Source of the DNA: Terriglobus sp.
Lineage (GTDB): Bacteria; Acidobacteriota; Terriglobia; Terriglobales; Acidobacteriaceae
Reading direction: 5' to 3'
Assembly: GCA_023265355.1 (NCBI GenBank)
Contig: JAHFTZ010000056.1
Coordinates: 1-9,625 of the forward strand
Length of the DNA: 9,625 nt
A model generated the notes under the pieces. That model was not told the DNA's origin. It did not search any database and saw nothing but the letters and a program-made list of their open reading frames with translations. Within the stretch, counting starts at the first letter, position 1. Each line of letters opens with the position of its first letter. The position numbers and the translations under genes are program-made. Below, one piece after another: positions 1 through 5,344 of the stretch.

Positions 1-305
1 GGAAGCTGCTCTGCCCATGCCTTTTCGGCTGCAAGGACAGCGGGATGCACGAGTTGCTCCAACTCCGGGAGACGGCCTTCCGAGAAGGCGAGCCTGCCAA
101 GCGCTGCGCGATCCAGCCTGCCGGTCGGGGAGACGACGGAGTCTCCAAAAGCACGAACGATCTCCACGTAGACGGTCTCGCCCGGCTGCATGAGGGTACG
201 CGCTGTTTCGTCCGAGGAGATGACGTATGCGCCGAGTTCACGAAAGAACCCGGCAGCAGTGGATTTTCCGCTGCCGGGCCCACCTGTGAGACCGACGAGA
301 AGCAT
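1..305 (-). CDS. coaE: Dephospho-CoA kinase, N-terminal 101 residues (cut by window edge)
   Basis: CoaE phosphorylates the 3'-hydroxyl of dephospho-CoA with ATP, the last step of coenzyme A synthesis in the cytoplasm. Translation of the minus strand from the ATG at 305 gives a start MLLVGLTGG followed by a P-loop GGPGSGKST at residues 8-16. Next come a GAYVISSDETAR segment (25-36), where CoaE proteins usually have VIDAD, then GRLDRAALGRLAF (62-74) and the HP pair at 87-88, all in the order expected for the family. The usual first Asp of the D-x-D motif is Ser here; the second (D32) is kept. The frame is open to the left edge, so roughly half of a family-length protein (about 200 residues) is missing. 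The start lies 2 bp after the folD stop, implying one transcript and probable translational coupling. Assignment is confident. Confidence 0.93.
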   Translation of the reverse strand, partial: MLLVGLTGGPGSGKSTAAGFFRELGAYVISSDETARTLMQPGETVYVEIVRAFGDSVVSPTGRLDRAALGRLAFSEGRLPELEQLVHPAVLAAEKAWAEQL

Positions 306-307
306 GC

Positions 308-1219
308 CTATGCGAGGGCGCGGCGCGCACGCGCGGCGGTGAGGGTGTTGTGCATCAGCATGGCGATGGTGAGGGCCCCGACGCCCCCCGGAACGGGCGT
401 ATACGCCGAGGCCTTGGCAAAGGCGCGGGGATCGATATCCCCGATCACCGTGTAGCCGCGCTTGGCGAAGCCTTCGGCGCGTGCGGTGTTTCCTGGGAAG
501 TAAAGCTCGACGTCGGCAGCGTCTTCCATGCGGTTGATGCCTACGTCGATCAGGACAGCGCCGGGTTTGACCATGGCTTCGGTGATAAATCCGGGGCGAC
601 CGATGGCCGCAACGAGGATGTCCGCGCGAAGCGTTTCGGCTGCGAGGTCCTTCGTCCTGGAGTGGCATACCGTAACGGTGGCACTTTCATTGAGCAGCAT
701 CATCGCGGCTGGTTTGCCCACAATGTCGCTGCGACCCACGACGACGGCGTGCTGCCCGGCGATGGGTAGCTTGGTGCGTTTGAGGATTTCGATAATGCCT
801 GCTGGCGTGCACGGAGCCAGGCCACCTTTGCCCGTCTGCAGGCGACCGACGTTAATGGGGTGGAATCCGTCTACATCCTTTTCTGGACGAACGGCTTCGA
901 GAAGACGCTTGGTGTCGACCTGCTTGGGCAGGGGAAGCTGGATGAGGATGCCATCTACTTCGTCATTGGCATTGAGATCGTCAACAATTTTCAGCAACTC
1001 TTCCGTAGAAATCGAGGCGTCCGGCGTGATCATGGTGCTTGCAATGCCAAGTTCTCCGCAGGTTTTCACCTTGCTGCGCACGTAAATCTGTGACGCGGGA
1101 TCCTCGCCAACGAGGATTACAGCCAGTCCTGGCTTGATTCCTTTCACTGCGAGTGCTTCTACTTCCTTCTTTACTTCTGCCTTGATTTCGGCAGCGATCG
1201 CGACTCCATCCAGCACCAT
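308..1219 (-). CDS. folD: Bifunctional methylenetetrahydrofolate dehydrogenase / methenyltetrahydrofolate cyclohydrolase
   Basis: FolD oxidises 5,10-methylene-THF with NADP and hydrolyses the product to 10-formyl-THF, supplying one-carbon units for purines and fMet-tRNA. The 303-residue protein has family length. It shows the catalytic Y46-x3-K50 (in SQIYVRSKVK), the substrate-site motif QLPLP (94-98), KDVDGFHP (114-121), the Rossmann nucleotide motif GRSDIVGKP (162-170) and the C-terminal signature PVPGGVG (275-281). The frame can be opened at a GTG at 1228, but that codon overlaps the ribosome-binding site AGGAG (1228-1232). The ATG at 1219 sits 8 nt after that site and gives the usual start MVLDG, so I prefer it. 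The gene is followed after 2 bp by coaE. It is divergent from the small gene at 1320, with about 100 bp between. Very secure call. Confidence 0.97.
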   Translation of the reverse strand: MVLDGVAIAAEIKAEVKKEVEALAVKGIKPGLAVILVGEDPASQIYVRSKVKTCGELGIASTMITPDASISTEELLKIVDDLNANDEVDGILIQLPLPKQVDTKRLLEAVRPEKDVDGFHPINVGRLQTGKGGLAPCTPAGIIEILKRTKLPIAGQHAVVVGRSDIVGKPAAMMLLNESATVTVCHSRTKDLAAETLRADILVAAIGRPGFITEAMVKPGAVLIDVGINRMEDAADVELYFPGNTARAEGFAKRGYTVIGDIDPRAFAKASAYTPVPGGVGALTIAMLMHNTLTAARARRALA

Positions 1220-1227
1220 TCGTGTCA

Positions 1228-1232
1228 CTCCT
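1228..1232 (-). promoter_or_regulatory. Ribosome-binding site deciding the folD start
   Basis: AGGAG on the minus strand, 8 nt before the ATG at 1219. The upstream in-frame GTG at 1226-1228 overlaps this site and so cannot use it, which shortens the protein by three residues compared with the longest open frame. Confidence 0.75.
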
Positions 1233-1307
1233 ATAACCCAATGGTAACGGAAGTGTGCTGCAACCCGGAGGGATGGTTCACGTCTAATCGGAGACAGAAC
1301 TTATCCG

Positions 1308-1314
1308 AAGGAGG
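1308..1314 (+). promoter_or_regulatory. Strong Shine-Dalgarno sequence of the 79-residue gene
   Basis: AAGGAGG is a full match to the anti-Shine-Dalgarno core and lies 5 nt before the ATG at 1320. It is the best ribosome-binding site in the window and is the main argument that the short gene downstream is real. Confidence 0.85.
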
Positions 1315-1319
1315 TCATC

Positions 1320-1559
1320 ATGGAACAAGAATCGATCAATAAATTCGCTCTCAATGACCTGACGGACCTTCGCAATGAACTCCTGCAGGCCGGTCTGGAT
1401 TCATGGCAGGCAGCCGAGTTGGTTTCGACCTTCATCGCCGGACGCGGCTATGGCGTCTCCTCTGGCGACGCGCGGACGGCAGTGGCGCGCATGGAGTTTC
1501 GGAACTGTTCCCTGGAGTGTATGCAGGCCGAGATGGAACACCTCGCTCTGCCGATGTAG
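1320..1559 (+). CDS. Small protein of unknown function, 79 residues
   Basis: I do not recognise a named family. The protein begins MEQESINKFALNDLTDLRNELL, is soluble in appearance with no signal peptide or membrane segment, and looks mostly helical. A first helix DLRNELLQAGLDSWQAAELV is followed by a loop IAGRGYGVSSGDA and a second helix TAVARMEF. A C-terminal stretch has two cysteines spaced C-x4-C (FRNCSLECMQ). The pattern helix, GRGYGV loop, helix might be a small binding or helix-turn-helix-like fold, but nothing here proves that. Evidence for a real gene is the perfect AAGGAGG 5 nt before the ATG, protein-like composition and clean fit between folD (divergent) and the permease gene (convergent, 17 bp between stops). 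A long open frame in another register overlaps it but lacks such a start. Confidence 0.8.
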   Translation: MEQESINKFALNDLTDLRNELLQAGLDSWQAAELVSTFIAGRGYGVSSGDARTAVARMEFRNCSLECMQAEMEHLALPM

Positions 1560-1576
1560 CCCGCAGAAGCCCTCCG

Positions 1577-2869
1577 TTACTCGTACTTCAGCGTCTCCAC
1601 AGGATCCAGCGCCGCAGCACGGTTCGCGGGCAAAGTTCCAAAGATTACACCAACCAGCACGCTGGTCGAGAGCGCAATGACGGCGGACCAGTAGCTGATC
1701 GGAATTTTGAACGGCGTCAGCAGATTGACACTGATTGGAACTGCAAGGCCGAGCAGAGTTCCAATGATGCCTCCGCTCAGCGAGAGGGACACGGCTTCCG
1801 TAAGGAACTGCAGGCGAATCTCCCGCGCGGTCGCGCCCAGGGCCTTGCGGATGCCGATCTCACGAATACGCGCCTGCACGTTCGCAAGCATACTGTTCAT
1901 GATGCCTGTGCCGCTGACGATCAACGTGATGAACGCCGCGAGCGAGAGCACGACCGTGAGCATATTCGCAATCTGAGCCATTGTTTTAAGAATGGGTGTC
2001 ATGGTCATGTATTTGTAGACCGTTGCGGGACGGTGGCGCGATTTGATGAGCGCAAGGATCTGATTCGCCGCGCGCGGCACGTCGCCAGCCTCTTTCATTG
2101 TAAAGAAGATCTCTTTTACCTGATCCGTGCCCGTAAAGTACCGAAGCACAGGATAGGGAACGAGCATGGTCTCGTCGCCTATCTCAGATTGCCCGAAGGT
2201 ATCGACACGCGGCTTGAAGACACCGATCACGGTAATGGGTATGCCCTGGATCGTGACTTTTTTGCCGACCGCTTCGTTGATGGAGCCGAACAAAGTCTTA
2301 GCAAACGGCTCTACGAGGACCCCGACCTTGGAGTGGCTTCTGTCGTCCTGGTCGTCAAAAAATCTCCCGGCCATGACAGCCAGGTTGCGCACATCCTTGT
2401 ACTGCGGTGATACGCCGAGCATCATCGCTTCTTTGCTGACGCCATTTCCGATGCTGACGGGCTGGTGATACTCCAGCATCGGAGAAGAAGCCTTGATACC
2501 AGCAATCTGCGCGTTGACGGCGGCTTCGTCGTCTTTCGTCATGAAATCGGGCGATGTCGTATTGTTCGGACCGGAGAGCGCGCCGCCGACGTACTGCATC
2601 TCGACCATGTTGGGGCCGATGGAGGAGAGAAGATCGAGAGCATATTGCTTGCCGGTGAGACCGATGGTGACGACCAGGATGATCGAGGCCGAACCGATGA
2701 TCATGCCCACCATCGTGAGGAGGAAGCGGACCTTGCTGGCGCGGAAGCTGTCGACGGCAAGACGCACCGTCTCTGAGAAGAGCATGGTCGTGTTGGCAGA
2801 TCGGAGTGTGCGCTCGAAGCTGTCCGGCTTGGAGGCCTGCCTCACGACTGGCTTGGTGATAATGGCCAT
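1577..2869 (-). CDS. ABC transporter permease, MacB/FtsX family
   Basis: Inner-membrane permease of the type VII (MacB/LolCE-like) ABC family, which couples cytoplasmic ATP hydrolysis to movements of a periplasmic domain rather than pumping across the inner membrane. The 430-residue protein shows the expected order: an amphipathic N-terminus with VRLAVDSFRASKVRFLLT, TM1 at about 48-72, a periplasmic MacB_PCD-type domain (about 75-295), then the FtsX domain with TM2 (about 299-327), the signature REIGIRKALGAT (336-347), TM3 (about 346-373), TM4 (about 381-404) and the typical tail NRAAALDPVETLKYE. The ATG at 2869 has only a GGGAG 13 nt upstream. Met29 (2785) aligns better with usual family starts but lacks a ribosome-binding site, so the start is uncertain. 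No ATPase or membrane-fusion gene adjoins it. The gene lies 132 bp downstream of the phosphoglycosyl transferase on the same strand. The substrate cannot be inferred. Confidence 0.92.
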   Translation of the reverse strand: MAIITKPVVRQASKPDSFERTLRSANTTMLFSETVRLAVDSFRASKVRFLLTMVGMIIGSASIILVVTIGLTGKQYALDLLSSIGPNMVEMQYVGGALSGPNNTTSPDFMTKDDEAAVNAQIAGIKASSPMLEYHQPVSIGNGVSKEAMMLGVSPQYKDVRNLAVMAGRFFDDQDDRSHSKVGVLVEPFAKTLFGSINEAVGKKVTIQGIPITVIGVFKPRVDTFGQSEIGDETMLVPYPVLRYFTGTDQVKEIFFTMKEAGDVPRAANQILALIKSRHRPATVYKYMTMTPILKTMAQIANMLTVVLSLAAFITLIVSGTGIMNSMLANVQARIREIGIRKALGATAREIRLQFLTEAVSLSLSGGIIGTLLGLAVPISVNLLTPFKIPISYWSAVIALSTSVLVGVIFGTLPANRAAALDPVETLKYE

Positions 2870-3001
2870 ACTGTTGATGTTACTCCCGCAGAGAGATCCC
2901 GGGAATTGGATGATTTTTGCCGGTCCTGCGGTTCATTGAGCAGGCGATACCTACGTCACTCAAGTGAGCCAGGGAGACGGAGCCTTCTTGGCCAGAGGCC
3001 T

Positions 3002-3751
3002 TTAGTACGCTCCGTCTGAGTTGACCACGCAGCGTATGGTGCGAAAGAGAATCTTGAGGTCGAGCCAGAGGCTCCAGTTTTCGACGTAGTAACGGTCGAG
3101 CTCAACCCGCTCATCGTAGCTGAGAGTCGAGCGGCCCGAGGCCTGCCAGAGACCCGTAATACCGGGGGTGACCGCGGTGTAATACGCAAAGTTTTCAGCG
3201 TACTTTTCGACCTCGGCGGCCACGATGGGACGGGGTCCCACCAGGCTCATGCGGCCCGTCAGCACATTCCATATCTGGGGCAGTTCGTCGAGCGAAAACC
3301 GACGGAGCAGACGCCCGATGGAGTTCACGCGGGGATCGTTCTTGAGTTTGTGATTGAGGTCCCACTCTTCGCGGTCTTCCGGATGGAGGGTGAGATGCCG
3401 CTCCAGGACCTCAGCGGAGTTCACGCACATCGTACGAAACTTCCACATGGAAAAGAAGGCCCCGCCACGACGAATGCGACGATGCGAAAAGAAGATGGGG
3501 CCTGGAGAGCTAAGGGCTACCAGCAGGCATAGCGCGGCAACGAAGAGCAGGATGATGGGGGAGAAGAAAAGGACGACGGAGATATCGAAGATACGCTTGA
3601 TGACAACATATTCAAACGTATAGGACGGGGACGCCGCACCAATACCGAAGGGGACAGTTTTAGTGTCCTGTGCCGGATGAATGTATCCAAGGTCAGCTGA
3701 GGGATAAGTCGCAGCGACTTGGAGATCGGATGGCTGGTTCTGCAGTGGCAT
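3002..3751 (-). CDS. Undecaprenyl-phosphate sugar phosphotransferase (ExoY/WbaP-type, initiating)
   Basis: A monotopic phosphoglycosyl transferase (bacterial sugar transferase family) that moves a sugar-1-phosphate from a nucleotide sugar to undecaprenyl phosphate at the inner membrane, the first step of polysaccharide repeat-unit synthesis. From the ATG at 3751 (249 residues) there is a polar, probably disordered leader of about 50 residues. It is followed by KRIFD (52-56), the single re-entrant membrane helix (57-81), KFRTM (104-108), the catalytic Asp-Glu pair in DELPQ (155-159), NVLTGRMSLVGPRP ending at 175, and TPGITGLWQASGR from 195. It lacks the multi-helix N-terminal domain of full WbaP, so the form is ExoY/PglC-like. 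The frame can be opened at 3787, adding 12 residues, but only the 3751 start has a Shine-Dalgarno (GGGAGG, 3-4 nt away). It follows the GT2 gene by 65 bp on the same strand. Sugar specificity is not readable. Confidence 0.94.
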   Translation of the reverse strand: MPLQNQPSDLQVAATYPSADLGYIHPAQDTKTVPFGIGAASPSYTFEYVVIKRIFDISVVLFFSPIILLFVAALCLLVALSSPGPIFFSHRRIRRGGAFFSMWKFRTMCVNSAEVLERHLTLHPEDREEWDLNHKLKNDPRVNSIGRLLRRFSLDELPQIWNVLTGRMSLVGPRPIVAAEVEKYAENFAYYTAVTPGITGLWQASGRSTLSYDERVELDRYYVENWSLWLDLKILFRTIRCVVNSDGAY

Positions 3752-3816
3752 GCCCCTCCCAGAGAAAGTTACGCGATGATCAAACATTGAGTTGGGTGCA
3801 ATTCAGGCGAATTCGC

Positions 3817-4833
3817 TCAATGAACACGTCGTGCAGCTACATGCGGGTCTGGAGAGAACGAGGGCTCTCCATCTTGTTGCCAGAAACTCGGCTGGGTCGA
3901 AAAACTCTCTTTCAATACCCGCGGAAGATGCTTTTCCCGTAGACCGAGTTGATACGCGGCCCACTTACTGAGGTTGCGAAAAAAGGCGCTGGGGATCTGG
4001 GATGGTTGGGTCTTCAAAAGATAGCGCAGTTCGGAGAGCACAAACGCGCGTCCCTCTCCTCCTGCTCCACCGAATGCCGCCAGAAGCCATTTTTCGCGGC
4101 CGTGATGGACTCCGATGTCGAAGTAACGTGACGACTCTTCCCGCACAGAGAGTGCGTGCGAGTGAATGACCGTGGCATCCGCCTGATAGGCGATCTTCCA
4201 TCCGTCAATGAGAAGTCGTCCTGCCACAGTGGTGTCTTCGCAGATAATTGCGTCTCGTGGAAAGCCGCCGACGGCTTCCAGAGCTGCCCTTCGATAGGCC
4301 GAAAAACTGTTGGAAAGGAAAGCTGCTTTGAACCCCAGCCGTTCTCGGCTCTCGAAGGTTCGAACTTCTGATTTCTCTGAATAATTAAACAAACGCGCAT
4401 GCCGCTCGACGGGGCCAGCCTCCTCCCGGGGGAGTTGACGGCCGTAGGCCGCGCCTACCTGAGGATCCTCGAAGGCCCGCACAAGTTGCTCTATCGGATC
4501 GGTCCCACAAGGAATGGCATCCTGCGTAAGAAAAACCAGGATGTCAGCCCACGGAAGAGAGTCCGCAGCCAACTGGCGCGTACCGCCATGACGGAAGCTC
4601 TTCTGGGGAATCTCCATCAGCGTGTAACCAGCATCCTGCACGCTGCTTCTTGTCTCGTCCGTCGAGGAAGAGTCGACGACTAAAACCTGTTCCCGGGGAA
4701 TTCCTTGCCGTTCCAGCGCAGCGTGGAAGCGATTCCAGTATGAGCCGGCGTTGTACGTGGGGATGACGAAACCTATATTGCCTGGGAACGCCCGAGCACG
4801 AAAGATCTGGGTATCAAGCGTTCTAGCTTGCAT
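3817..4833 (-). CDS. Glycosyltransferase family 2, rhamnosyltransferase-like
   Basis: A cytoplasmic GT-A fold glycosyltransferase, probably adding a sugar to a lipid-linked polysaccharide intermediate. The 338 residues show VIPTYNAG (23-30), the nucleotide-binding DSSSTDET (54-61), FRHGGTRQLA (80-89), a DxD-equivalent in LTQDAIP (102-108), an acceptor-side segment FLSNSFSAYRR (172-182) and the ED pair at 199-200 that usually holds the catalytic base. The F-x-HGGTR-x-x-A segment is typical of GT2 rhamnosyltransferases of O-antigen and exopolysaccharide loci, but the donor is not proven by it. No membrane helix is evident. The ATG at 4833 has GGAG 4 nt upstream. The gene heads a minus-strand unit with the phosphoglycosyl transferase and is divergent from the exporter. 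The C-terminal 30 residues (QPSFWQQDGEPSFSPD) are polar and probably unstructured. Confidence 0.92.
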   Translation of the reverse strand: MQARTLDTQIFRARAFPGNIGFVIPTYNAGSYWNRFHAALERQGIPREQVLVVDSSSTDETRSSVQDAGYTLMEIPQKSFRHGGTRQLAADSLPWADILVFLTQDAIPCGTDPIEQLVRAFEDPQVGAAYGRQLPREEAGPVERHARLFNYSEKSEVRTFESRERLGFKAAFLSNSFSAYRRAALEAVGGFPRDAIICEDTTVAGRLLIDGWKIAYQADATVIHSHALSVREESSRYFDIGVHHGREKWLLAAFGGAGGEGRAFVLSELRYLLKTQPSQIPSAFFRNLSKWAAYQLGLREKHLPRVLKESFSTQPSFWQQDGEPSFSPDPHVAARRVH

Positions 4834-4871
4834 GCGACTCCGTCATTTGCCTTACTCTCTGTAACTCCAAA

Positions 4872-4877
4872 AGTATA
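4872..4877 (-). promoter_or_regulatory. Candidate -10 element for the glycosyltransferase unit
   Basis: TATACT on the minus strand, about 38 nt before the glycosyltransferase ATG, differs from the sigma-70 -10 consensus at one base. No good -35 lies at 16-18 bp; a TTGAAT is only 12 bp upstream. It is a candidate on position and -10 match only. Confidence 0.3.
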
Positions 4878-4940
4878 ACCGTCCAGTGCATTCAAAGCGA
4901 GAGCCGGACGCCTCATAATTGCGGGATAGGGTGTTGCCAC

Positions 4941-4973
4941 CTAAAGATTTTAGATGAGCTCTATATATCGAGC
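4941..4973. repeat. Two adjacent inverted repeats, possible operator
   Basis: CTAAA-GAT-TTTAG at 4941-4953 and GCTCTATATATCGAGC at 4958-4973 stand 4 bp apart. The second is a 16-bp palindrome with one mismatched pair around an ATATAT centre. Their place in the middle of a divergent control region suits a transcription-factor site or AT-rich melting region; function is inferred. Confidence 0.4.
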
Positions 4974-4975
4974 AT

Positions 4976-5015
4976 CCTCAGCTTTCTCCCTCAGTCCCCT
5001 GAAGCTAACCTCAGT
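4976..5015. repeat. Three direct CCTCAG copies
   Basis: CCTCAG occurs at 4976-4981, 4989-4994 and 5009-5014. The last two extend to CCTCAGT and lie exactly 20 bp apart, close to two helical turns. The unit is short, so chance is a serious alternative. Confidence 0.3.
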
Positions 5016-5169
5016 GGATCGACCTGACTGCAGTGTTTCTTCCACCGTACGCCAAGTCTTGACGCAGGCGATTAGACCTGATTCTCATGCCTTCTGGCAA
5101 TAGTTTCAGAAGCACCTCTACGGATTCAGTTGAAGTTTTTCCTTCGCCTTCCCTCCTGCCGGTGGCCTG

Positions 5170-5194
5170 TTGATGGGTGCTCTATTATCATCAA
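5170..5194. repeat. Inverted repeat TTGATG-N13-CATCAA around a -10-like TATTAT
   Basis: Perfect 6-bp arms at 5170-5175 and 5189-5194 flank the sequence TATTAT (5183-5188), which is one base away from the -10 consensus. No fitting -35 is seen upstream. It could be an operator over a promoter for the exporter, with a long leader of about 150 nt, or chance symmetry. Confidence 0.35.
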
Positions 5195-5334
5195 TAAGGG
5201 TTCTGTTCGCTTGGCGATTCCGTCGATCGCAGATCTTAAGACCGCTACAAATCTATGAAAAACGACGATAGAAAGTCCTCTATTTTGACTCTGGAACAAG
5301 CGCGGTTGAAACATTGGGGACCTTCTCAGAAGTT

Positions 5335-5339
5335 GGGAG
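5335..5339 (+). promoter_or_regulatory. Ribosome-binding site deciding the exporter start
   Basis: GGGAG lies 5 nt before the ATG at 5345. The earlier in-frame ATG at 5255 has no purine-rich site before it, and starting there would put 30 extra charged residues in front of the signal peptide. Confidence 0.75.
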
Positions 5340-5344
5340 ACATC

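Larger units (their letters stand above)
4834..5344. other. Divergent intergenic region with symmetric elements
   Basis: About 510 bp separate the glycosyltransferase start from the preferred exporter start, by far the longest non-coding stretch here. It looks less GC-rich than its flanks and holds no convincing gene. What can be seen: a -10-like TATACT on the minus strand near 4872; inverted repeats at 4941-4953, 4958-4973 and 5170-5194; three copies of CCTCAG at 4976, 4989 and 5009; and a -10-like TATTAT at 5183. A TTGACT at 5285 would fit a -35 for the exporter, but the matching -10 (AAACAT at 5309, 18 bp spacer) is poor. The last 90 bp (5255-5344) are open in the exporter frame but probably form the 5' untranslated region. 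Confidence 0.6.

Noticed and set aside
1403..2410. Plus-strand open frame of 335 codons
   Set aside because: It lies opposite the permease gene and overlaps the small gene in another register. Its translation is rich in Arg, Asp and His with no recognisable fold, as expected for the complement of a GC-rich coding sequence.
2870..3001. Terminator between the phosphoglycosyl transferase and the permease
   Set aside because: GGCC-AGA-GGCC at 2990-3000 and CCTGC-N10-GCAGG at 2925-2944 have short stems and no U-run on the transcribed strand, so read-through cannot be excluded.
5211..5239. TTGGCG-N17-TCTTAA as a promoter for the exporter
   Set aside because: Spacing is ideal, but the -10 matches the consensus at only three of six bases, so I do not call it.
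5255..5344. Upstream ATG giving a 942-residue exporter
   Set aside because: There is no ribosome-binding site before 5255, and the extra 30 charged residues would precede the signal peptide; 5345 has GGGAG at 5 nt.
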